29,470 nt of DNA from NCBI GenBank assembly GCA_041750795.1, contig JBGSYQ010000547.1, forward strand, positions 1 through 29,470, given 5' to 3'. Both the position numbers and the translations under genes were made by a program. The notes below the pieces were generated by a model. That model was given only the letters and a program-made list of their open reading frames with translations. It was not told the origin of the DNA and did no database searches. This stretch comes from JTS-RE94 sp041750795 (GTDB lineage Bacteria; Planctomycetota; Planctomycetia; Pirellulales; PALSA-1355). Of this stretch, positions 11,601-15,875 are shown piece by piece (position 1 is the stretch's first letter; every line of letters starts with the position of its first letter).

Positions 11601-12505
11601 ATTTCGATCCGCCTGTGGCCGTGCCGCAAACTCCCAACCCGACGGCCTTGCCCACCCTCTTCGGCACCGTCCCCATGGGAACGCAAACCATCAACGGCAA
11701 CACCTGGTACTCGGTCACGTCGCTGCGCGACGGCGTCATCGCGGTCGACGCCACCAGCACGACGCCCGGCGCCCTCGTGACGGCCGGACTTTACGATACC
11801 GATTTTCGCATGCTGAGCGCCGGCGGCATGACGGCCACCGACAAGACGTCGATGCACGGCGTCATCGAGGCCGGTCGGACGTACTACTTGCGGCTCTCGG
11901 GCAATGCCACGGCGAATATCGCCATGTCGAACCAGATTCCCGACCACGACCGGTTGGATACCTCGCGCGACGGTGTCGTCAGCCCGCTGGACGCGCTGCG
12001 CATCATCAATGAGTTGATCACGTCGGGTTCGCAGGTCACACCGCTGGTGGCGACGAACTCCAAGATGTACCTGGATACGAATCTCGACGGCCTAATCACG
12101 CCGCTGGACGTGCTGCAGGTGTTCAACTACCTGATCAAGCAGTCGGCCAAGGCCACGGCCACCCCGAGTGCCGAGCCGGCCATGGCGAGCCCAGCCGCGG
12201 CGCTAGCGACTGGTTCGAGCGTCGAAGTGGCGGCGTTGGCAGCCGAGCCCAGTGCTTCGTTGGGGGATGCTTCGCTGGCCTTTGCCCTGTCGTTGGAGCC
12301 CGCCCCCAGCGCCGCTGGCAGCGTGGGATCGGCTCCGGCGGTCGACGCGGTCTATGCCGATCTGGAGGCCGCCGACGCGCTCGTCTGGGAGGAAGATGAC
12401 TCGGACGAGCTGCTCGTACCGGTAGCCGTCGGCATGACCGAAGGCCTCGACGACGGCGACGAAGACCCGTCGGACAACGATGCCGACTGGGATTGGCTGG
12501 GATAG
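2618..12505 (+). CDS. Giant modular surface/secreted protein with planctomycete N-terminal motif, Ig-like repeats and dockerin
   Basis: About 3,295 residues from a TTG start with GGAGA 7 bases upstream; no ATG fits. The Arg-rich leader ends in LEPLEQRLALS (38-48), a motif typical of exported planctomycete proteins. Residues ~50-1418 are beta-strand rich, with scattered GxGNDxLxV-type motifs that resemble single RTX calcium-binding turns, and include a near-duplicated block. Residues ~1421-1548 (EPNES...ADIDFYRI) look like a pre-peptidase C-terminal (PPC) domain. Residues ~1708-2528 are Ig-like modules (SDSG...ITNVNPPAF, LEDLAGN). An SbsA-like Ig segment (about 2528-2688) and FG-GAP/VCBS-like DxNGDG repeats (about 2688-3001) follow, then a second PPC-like segment. 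Two dockerin-type repeats occupy ~3110-3178 (DTSRDGVVSPLDALRIIN and DTNLDGLITPLDVLQVFN). The last ~115 residues are Ala/Glu/Asp rich and end DWDWLG. It is probably an adhesin or cell-surface scaffold; substrate and partner are unknown. Confidence 0.8.
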   Translation: MRFPFHRRPTSRSQAPTGRRGWRGSAGYESRRRSGLRLEPLEQRLALSVSPTLSGAAPNFVVTFVDDGTGLLDNTLRLQVNAGTNELEWAVNDGAFSNDLDPAGGTQSATFADITEIVVQLGAGNDALSWNLQTFAYDATISPDSGNPLNTNIELEDTGSGNTVNLIANGTELFLFQGAGDNDELIVDPGAGDHQLRIDGYDGFRDRVVSDSIPEIRFDSLNTFTIDPISVGTDVVTFATLNLIGALTYQTNLGAFDTLVIEGADGSTDLFSIENVAGQTVVTHNGAPRTVTNISTDLGVLRINGLGGDDRVTVDVDATGLIATPIFFDGGTGNDLLTVSGTPIVAIDESIYTAGPALGSGQLRYEDAANALLMSIGFANLAPVVDLVPAATLTVNGNAADNAINYSQGSFPTRGLVTVDDHESIEFSNKTALVINAGAGSDTINLNNPTTPTGLTGITVNGGDPTASDTLIVNGTAGSDTIEYMPSGVGNGSISIGGLPTVNFATTEHLIINGQGGDDSLTVDSFNIDGTQIFTPGTAIDAGLLEFQNNNLSNFIATPLAFLGLGSGGSFTSVDGVPGGLGRRDNFVYRGTDLSNSFLLEGLDAFTGRITLDNRIPVEVSDMIQVTLAGLDGDDTFELVAGPNGLPFDSVLIDGGNPSASDVVNLSGAIGAVGVALANSALSADTIVSGYGAPVTLSGVEVANLDTNANELSVTGTTSNNQIDYIPSGAEAGTFTQAGLNTVFNFTNVAGAFSIDPGTGNNSIVIHGTSSNDAITVSQTGGIVSVAIAGLKTAQFPATSVQSLLIAGGAGNDTLTVDSTAGPVLVPILFDGGQGNDTLVLSGGTALSDTYTVGPEAGSGTSTIVFAGGTQTVHFQNLEPVIDLVAAATLTINGTAADNAINYSQGSLATRGLVTIDNFESIEFANKTTLIIDAGAGSDTINLNNPTTPTGLTGITVNGGDPNASDTLIVNGIAGTLDDLRHNPTGLGAGNVVNDSAAQPPVNFTFIEHLELVVQQADGDGVRIEGTAGNDRFDYFPGATSDRGTFRGTMDQNNATGVGPFVLTETSFRGVNTASNDVDVNFFNPGGTDTLIFNGTASDDLIAVAIGDGGGTDIRNTVNGAIVSRLELFDTASAVLRGGDGDDTFNITGPLQLSLQVEGGNPSASDVVNFSGAVGAVTTTLADNTIGALTTVQGYGANVTLTGVEVVNLSANGNALTVVGTTNDDVITYTPTGSDTGTFTSNGLNTQFNFSSVAGAFTVDGGAGDSADELIVRGTNTRDTIQIDQGARTVQVLANNVTALKLVTLANTMETLTVLGLAGQDTFQLIPGAGVGAFPLDNLLINIDGGTSNNALVVASTFAGAALPGTSFVVVNRDAAPNTGTVRVYQNAVANPDVNYRSVHVVSPHVSGTDLAPNLLVMGPDEYEPNESQGTAAFLGSGTTIEVEHAAIFPNSAEFPSVPADIDFYRIVAAVTGTLDISIFFRTIAPGLLPGNGVLTLEVRDNLGNVVATGAANPDGLRTLFPVVAGKSYYARVAGADGAVVNAYSLLAKNVAAPVPTVVVLDPLDDSGSSNLDNVTFETTDVHFLVHADLNALAADGVTILSPAQAAAGLTPGAAVEVFVNGISVGFATLVINTNNSIFEIELDADLTRFSAGGPNAAGPLGYPGFTNLITAAVRIFDVQEDGGGAPDPDSARGSQSVPEQVLFDNIDPLAPIDFALLASSDSGVVGDGITNVNPPAFGGRGEANTIVRIYVDGALVGEGRVGSDDTDGVPGDGLGIWEVTVEPLADGTYIFTAQLEDLAGNLSEASIELEITIDSTAPQRPTIDLLNNYDTGSFNLDNVTYFTELEFRVSAEPGSEVVIKDGNTVIDTFFMPAAPFTIRTLNFVLLEGINGIPAEGPHPLSAEATDGAGNRSHQSEELLVEIDTTPPAPPSTPELLVASDSGDIGDGITNVNPPAFQGTGEANAIVRIFALRLDVVGAVPELVGEGRVGSDLTEPPEDLPDDPPIGAWEVTIEPLTDGQYEIFAVLEDLAGNISDPSESLLLEIDTLPPQRPTIDLVDAFDTGWSDKDNVTYLTTLDFRVSAEPGSDVVIKDGNTVIDMFVMPAVPFTIRTLDFVILEGINGIPANGPHPLSAEATDAAGNRSHQSEELLVTIDSISPALPTIPDLLASSDSGTFDDDNVTNIQAMAFQGTGEANARVRIFANGVQVGEGIVGTDLTDPPAQLPGNPPAIGHWEVTVEPLADGTYTITAAVEDQAGNITLQELGLTVYVDTVLPNTPYLDLTDASDTGRSNHDNITRDNTPTVTSTIDDVQGAALNAFPHDIRYRIYDRPGTGPDVLLVDSFVSIPGFSTSKFFTDVLPVLADGVHNLKLEAEDRAGNVNDFLLQITIDTVPPPVFFGLAAVATDGLDPDSDSGVEGVPGTFVDRITNVTRPTFWGSAEANSLVRLFNTDFGGAVIFGQDQAIPLDGNFAFPDGRWSISTTIDMNDPAFFSFDGFRQMAITAEDVAGNESDLQLLDIFIDTQGPQVTDVFITDFPDFNLFGLKPNNASQGPTPLVYKLTINLQDLPFQHAAFLRDAIEAGVAATPGLITLRGDHNGFIAIRNIQVILDPPVANTPATASIVLSFNSALPDDRYTLVIDDALVDIAGNNLDGENNAVEPNDFPLFPSGDGQPGGDFVARFTVDSRPEIGVYAAASIYIDINGNLYYDPQGSTGDTTNRDLTFGLGIVPSLQGVVSPFNVHDGLFAGNFSGLLRNGENGGAGVFADGYDKLAAYGFDNAIGRFRWLIDTDHDGIIDPAAGDHATIQGPGFQINGIPIAGNFDGDESNGDEIGLFDGTTWYFDTNRNWVIDAGDASFTLGLRGAPIVGDFNGDGIVDLATWRNDQFTFNFGSGTPPTYSGGVQATINWGLPGTADKPVAADMDGDGITDIGLYLPARTGVLPLEGGHWEFLISNDFAENFRGGQQVTALDHPFSPTPLGHDIYSQFGDAFALPIVGNFDPPVAVPQTPNPTALPTLFGTVPMGTQTINGNTWYSVTSLRDGVIAVDATSTTPGALVTAGLYDTDFRMLSAGGMTATDKTSMHGVIEAGRTYYLRLSGNATANIAMSNQIPDHDRLDTSRDGVVSPLDALRIINELITSGSQVTPLVATNSKMYLDTNLDGLITPLDVLQVFNYLIKQSAKATATPSAEPAMASPAAALATGSSVEVAALAAEPSASLGDASLAFALSLEPAPSAAGSVGSAPAVDAVYADLEAADALVWEEDDSDELLVPVAVGMTEGLDDGDEDPSDNDADWDWLG
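3784..4045 (+). repeat. Internal direct repeat in the giant gene, copy 1
   Basis: About 260 bp encoding a module with AATLTVNG, NAINYSQGS and INAGAGSDTINLNN. It recurs 1,491 bp (497 codons) downstream at 5275-5536 with long identical DNA runs, for example the segment coding for TTPTGLTGITVNGGDP. Confidence 0.8.
5275..5536 (+). repeat. Internal direct repeat in the giant gene, copy 2
   Basis: This is the second copy of the module at 3784-4045, offset by 497 codons. Synonymous identity over long stretches suggests recent duplication or gene conversion rather than only protein-level conservation. Confidence 0.8.
7781..9440 (+). repeat. Alternating Ig-like module repeats in the giant gene
   Basis: Type A modules (SDSG..DGITNVNPPAF..., ending LADGTY...DLAGN) begin near 7781, 8438 and 9131. 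Type B modules (NNVTYF/L...EFRVSAEPGS, VVIKDGNTVID, PLSAEATD.AGNRSHQSEELLV) lie between them, giving the order A-B-A-B-A with periods of 657 and 693 bp. The B modules are nearly identical in protein sequence. Confidence 0.75.
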
Positions 12506-12852
12506 CCGGGCGAAGCTTTGCTTCGCACTTGGCGACGTTGAAAAATGCCACGACGGCATTCTTCAACAGGCTGGTAGCCGCCTGCCAGGCACGGCAGCGA
12601 GAAGGGTGTGGAGCCTGGGGGTGAATTACCGGCCGGGACGTGTCGCGCTTCCGCCCCATTCGAACTGCCGCGCGGGCATCCGGGCAGAGCCCCGTTTCGG
12701 CCGGCAATTGCCGTGATTTCTGCCGGTCCCAAGATTGTGGGGATTGGCCTTTTGCGACCTCCCCGAAGGAGGCCAAAAACGGTACAATTTGAGTTCTCGA
12801 ATTGCCGCTTTTTCCTGGCCCCCTGAGTACTCGTCGTCTGGACGGACCCGCT
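12506..12852. other. Intergenic region upstream of dnaA
   Basis: This 347-bp spacer holds the second copy of the dyad repeat (12514-12577), a short hairpin GCCTG/CAGGC (12580-12590), a CCTCC/GGAGG hairpin (12759-12772) and a TACAAT hexamer (12783-12788) that could be a -10 element for dnaA, although no -35 is obvious at the right distance. I see no protein gene here. Confidence 0.45.
12514..12577. repeat. Dispersed dyad repeat, copy 2
   Basis: This is the same 64-bp element as at 766-829, in the same orientation; it overlaps the region just after the giant gene's stop. The arms are GTTGAAAAATGCC (12537-12549) and GGCATTCTTCAAC (12555-12567), with one A-C mismatch. There is no T-run after the stem, so it is not a standard intrinsic terminator. 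Confidence 0.7.
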
Positions 12853-13923
12853 GTGCTAAATGGCATTCTTACGATCCCGCTCGGGGGCCGATCATCCGGC
12901 ACTTCGGCCGGCGCCGAATCGCTTGCGCACCCGCTGGCCGAGTACGTGGCGGGCGCGGAAAACCGGCTGGCCGACCGGGCGCTGCGTGCTTTTATGGATC
13001 GTGAGCCGGCCTGTTATAGCCCCTTGGTCCTTTATGGTCCGCACGGCGCCGGCAAGTCGCACCTGGCCCATGGGCTGGTGAACTGGTGGACCCAGCGCTA
13101 TCCACACGAGCGCGTGGACTGCCTGCCCGCCGCCGAATTCGCGCGCGAGCATGCGGCGGCTGTCGCACAGCATCGACTCGAAGAATGGCGGCAACAGAAG
13201 CGCGAACTGGCGCTACTCGTCCTGGAGGATCTTGGCCAGTTAGCGGGCAAGCGTCCTGCTCAACACGAACTGCACCATCTGCTGGACGAACTGGCAGATC
13301 GCGAAGCGCTGGTCCTGGTCACCGCGCGATCGCTGCCCGGGCAATCGGCAGCATTGCTGCCTGCGTTGCGCAGCCGGCTATCGGGCGGGCTGGTCGTGCG
13401 GTTGTCGTTGCCTGGTCCGGCGACGCGGCGCGCCATTCTGGAGCGATTGGCGTCGGCCCGTGGCATGACGCTTTCGAAGCGTGCCATTCACGGCCTGGCA
13501 GACTCGCTGGCCGTGAATGTTCCCACGTTGGTGTCGGCGCTATTGGAGTTGGAACTCGCCGCCGGCACAACCGGACAACCGGTTTCCTCGCGCCGCGTGC
13601 GCGAGTTTCTCACGCAGCGCGACAGCTCGCAGCGGCCGAACCTGCGTCAAATCGCCGTGCTGACGGCCAAGCACTTCGGCCTCTCGCTGGCCGATCTCAA
13701 AAGCCCGCAGCGGCGGCAGCCGTTGGTGGCCGGACGCGGCGTGGCGATGTACCTGGCGCGCCAGTTGACCGACAAGAGCTTCGAGCAGATCGGGGCTTTT
13801 TTCGGCGGCCGCGATCATACCACGGTGCTGCACGGCTGCCGGCGGACCGAGAGCTTGCTGGCGCGCGACCGCGCCCTGCGGCAGGCCGTGGCCGAAGTCA
13901 GGAGACGGTTGCATGCATCCTGA
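12853..13923 (+). CDS. dnaA: Chromosomal replication initiator DnaA, short form lacking domains I-II
   Basis: About 356 residues from GTG at 12853 (preceded by GGACGG, 7-8 bases); a TTG at 12802 is an alternative start without a clear ribosome site. Usual DnaA proteins are near 450 residues, and the N-terminal helicase-contact and linker domains are missing here. Seen in order: Walker A GPHGAGKS (62-69), a Walker B-like LLVLED (121-126, Glu-Asp instead of Asp-Asp), the arginine-finger region LRSRL (Arg175), and a sensor II helix NVPTLVSAL where the usual NVRELEGAL arginine is replaced. The DNA-binding domain IV ends with the DnaA signature GGRDHTTVLHGC (318-329), which separates it from Hda-type paralogues that lack domain IV. 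It should bind origin DnaA boxes and start replication. It lies directly upstream of dnaN, the classic bacterial order. Confidence 0.88.
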   Translation: MLNGILTIPLGGRSSGTSAGAESLAHPLAEYVAGAENRLADRALRAFMDREPACYSPLVLYGPHGAGKSHLAHGLVNWWTQRYPHERVDCLPAAEFAREHAAAVAQHRLEEWRQQKRELALLVLEDLGQLAGKRPAQHELHHLLDELADREALVLVTARSLPGQSAALLPALRSRLSGGLVVRLSLPGPATRRAILERLASARGMTLSKRAIHGLADSLAVNVPTLVSALLELELAAGTTGQPVSSRRVREFLTQRDSSQRPNLRQIAVLTAKHFGLSLADLKSPQRRQPLVAGRGVAMYLARQLTDKSFEQIGAFFGGRDHTTVLHGCRRTESLLARDRALRQAVAEVRRRLHAS

Positions 13924-14251
13924 CCGCTGTGGAAAACCTGTCGTTCGTTGTCGGCCGGCGACGGCCCAATGCGGCTCTGTCAACGCGGCCACCGGCCGGT
14001 CGCTTGCGCGCAGCCAGCCATCGACGGCAATCGACACCACCTCGACATGCAACCAACAAATTATCCACCACAACCGACTGCCTGTTTGGCAGGCGCAACA
14101 CCGTGGCTGCTCGCGGTTTGCCGCGCCGCGGTGTCGCTGAACCGACACTAGTGGTCGACGATCTTAATACTACTGATAACAAATATCCATTCACTCGTAA
14201 GGACACCATGCTCTCGCCCGAAGTGTTCGCGGCGAACGAAAGGCAAGCGAC
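13924..14251. other. dnaA-dnaN spacer, candidate oriC region
   Basis: This 328-bp spacer contains two DnaA-box-like 9-mers, each one mismatch from the consensus: TGTGGAAAA at 13928-13936 (reverse orientation) and TTATCCACC at 14061-14069. An AT-rich tract (about 14161-14190, including TTAATACTACTGATAAC) could be an unwinding element. A hairpin CTGCC/GGCAG lies at 14078-14092. In many bacteria oriC sits next to dnaA, but only two imperfect boxes are visible, so this remains a candidate. I see no protein gene. Confidence 0.4.
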
Positions 14252-15367
14252 ATGAAAGTCACCTGTGATCGCGAGGCGTTGCTCTCGGCGTTCCAAACGG
14301 CCTCAGCCGTCGTTCCGCAGCGGAGCCCCAAGCCCATCCTGCAAAATATCAAGCTCGAAGTGAACGACAGTGGTGCGATCCTGTTGGCCACCGACCTGGA
14401 AGTTGGCATCCGCCTGCAGGTGCCCGGCATTCAAGCGCACGTGCCTGGCAGCGCCATTTTGCCGCTCAACCGTTTTGGTTCGATCTTGCGAGAAAGTTCG
14501 GACGCGGCGTTGCAGCTTGAGTCCGACGGCAAGTCGACGACGGTCCGCGGCGAGCGCAGCGAGTTTCATTTGCCGGCCGAGAATCCGCAGGAATTTCCGG
14601 CGGTGGCCGAATTCAACGAACGCTCGTATCACGAGTTGTCGGCACGCGCGTTTCGCGAATTGATCCGCCGTACGATTTTCGCCACCGACAACGAGAGCAG
14701 CCGTTATGCCCTGGGGGGCGTGCTGCTGGAAATGACCGACGGCAAGATCATCGGCGTGGGCACGGACGGCCGCCGGCTGGCCAAGATGGAGATTCCGGCC
14801 CAGAGCGTCGGCGGCCACGGCACGGGCGACCAGATGACGATCGTGCCCGCCAAAGCCATGCATTTGCTCGACAGGGCATTGACCGATGGCGACGCCGAAA
14901 TTCAAGTGGCCGCGCGGGCCAACGAAGTATTGGTCCGCAGCCCACGTGCAACGATCTATTCGCGCCTGGTCGAAGGGCGGTTTCCGAAATGGCGCGACGT
15001 GTTTCCGCAGCGGACAGGCGCGGTGCGCATCGATTTGACCGTCGGACCGCTGCATTCGGCCGTGCGGCAGGCCGCCATCGTCACCAGCGAGGAGAGCCGC
15101 GGCATCGACTTCACGTTCGAAGCGGGCACCCTGGTGCTGGCGGGCCGGGCAGCCGAGGTAGGGCAGTCGCGCGTCGAGCTACCCACCAGCTACGACGGCC
15201 CCGCGATTTCGATCAGCTTGGATCCGCGCTACATGAACGAGTTTTTGAAGGTGCTCGACGCCGAGAAGACGGTGACGCTGGAATTGAAGGACTCGGAGAG
15301 CGCCGCGGTGTGTACCACCGACGACGGCTACGGCTACGTGATCATGCCGTTGGCCCGCGATCACTAG
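14252..15367 (+). CDS. dnaN: DNA polymerase III beta subunit (sliding clamp)
   Basis: 371 residues, the usual clamp length. The N-terminus MKVTCDREALLSAFQTASAVV and the following SPKPILQNIKLEV and ATDLEVGIRLQV are typical of the first clamp domain. The middle has RYALGGVLLEM and GTDGRRLAKMEI, and the C-terminus ends YVIMPLARDH, matching the hydrophobic-cleft strand that binds polymerase and other partners. As a ring-shaped dimer it tethers DNA polymerase III to the template. The ATG follows GAAAGGCAAG. It lies after dnaA and upstream of the DUF721/DciA gene, as expected for the replication cluster. Confidence 0.96.
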   Translation: MKVTCDREALLSAFQTASAVVPQRSPKPILQNIKLEVNDSGAILLATDLEVGIRLQVPGIQAHVPGSAILPLNRFGSILRESSDAALQLESDGKSTTVRGERSEFHLPAENPQEFPAVAEFNERSYHELSARAFRELIRRTIFATDNESSRYALGGVLLEMTDGKIIGVGTDGRRLAKMEIPAQSVGGHGTGDQMTIVPAKAMHLLDRALTDGDAEIQVAARANEVLVRSPRATIYSRLVEGRFPKWRDVFPQRTGAVRIDLTVGPLHSAVRQAAIVTSEESRGIDFTFEAGTLVLAGRAAEVGQSRVELPTSYDGPAISISLDPRYMNEFLKVLDAEKTVTLELKDSESAAVCTTDDGYGYVIMPLARDH

Positions 15368-15386
15368 AGGGAAAAGGGACTGACTC

Positions 15387-15441
15387 TTTGTTGGATGTTG
15401 GCGGGCCCTTTGTTGGATGTTGGCAGGTTCGTTGGATTGCC
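15387..15441 (+). repeat. Short tandem repeat in the dnaN-dciA spacer
   Basis: TTTGTTGGATGTTGGC occurs at 15387-15402 and again, identical, at 15409-15424 (period 22). A degenerate third unit, TTCGTTGGATTGCC, ends at the start codon of the next gene. It might be replication slippage or a protein-binding array. Confidence 0.65.
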
Positions 15442-15741
15442 ATGGGAAAACCGCAGCCGATCGGCGACATTCTGGCCCAGTTGATGGCCCGTCGCGGCTA
15501 TGCGCGGGTGCAATCGGGCGGCGCGTGCGGCGATGCCTGGCGAGAGGCGGTGGGCGAGGCCATCGCGGCCCACAGTCGCGCCACGCAAGTTCGCCGCGGA
15601 GTGCTGGAAGTGCTGGTCGCGCATTCGACGCTGGTGCAAGAGCTAGGCTTTCAGAAGCGCGCCCTGTTGGCGCGGCTGGCCGAGCTGTTGCCCGACGAGA
15701 AGATCCGCGATTGGAAGCTGCGCGTGGGACCCTTGCAATGA
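15442..15741 (+). CDS. dciA: DUF721 (DciA-family) protein
   Basis: 99 residues. The sequence shows the DUF721 pattern: an N-terminal helix (PIGDILAQLMARRGY), then a conserved W-x-x-A-VG-x-x-I-A-x-H (WREAVGEAIAAHSRA), a strand pair RRGVLEVLVAHSTLVQEL, and a helix FQKRALLARLAELL ending in a strand with IRDWKLRVG. Members of this family (DciA) act in loading the replicative helicase DnaB in bacteria that lack DnaC or DnaI. Its location between dnaN and gyrB fits such a role. The symbol is assigned from family and context. No strong ribosome site is seen; the ATG at 15442 is the only good start. Confidence 0.8.
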   Translation: MGKPQPIGDILAQLMARRGYARVQSGGACGDAWREAVGEAIAAHSRATQVRRGVLEVLVAHSTLVQELGFQKRALLARLAELLPDEKIRDWKLRVGPLQ

Positions 15742-15781
15742 CTGCCGGGACTGCCACGCTGGCGCAATAAGAAGGAAAGCG

Positions 15782-15831
15782 GCTCGCCGTCGTTGACGGG
15801 CGTTGCATTTGCAACACCGCGGCGGGCGAGC
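15782..15831 (+). promoter_or_regulatory. Structured leader upstream of gyrB
   Basis: Nested complementarity is seen: an outer stem GCTCGCC (15782-15788) with GGCGAGC (15825-15831) encloses two hairpins, CCGTC-GTT-GACGG (15787-15799) and GTTGCA-TT-TGCAAC (15802-15815). The outer stem and first hairpin share two bases, so only one can be complete at a time. It could be an RNA control element, a protein operator or a cruciform; the function is unproven. Confidence 0.35.
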
Positions 15832-15875
15832 GACACGGACGTTTCTGGGAACTGCTTGCAGAATCGAGATTGATC

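Noticed and set aside
9089..11947. 952-codon antisense open frame in the giant gene
   Set aside because: Same explanation: a shadow of the sense reading frame with unnatural composition and no recognisable motif.
12537..12567. Dyad after the giant gene as a Rho-independent terminator
   Set aside because: The stem is AT-containing and no T-run follows, and the same element occurs upstream of another gene, so a general terminator role is not supported.
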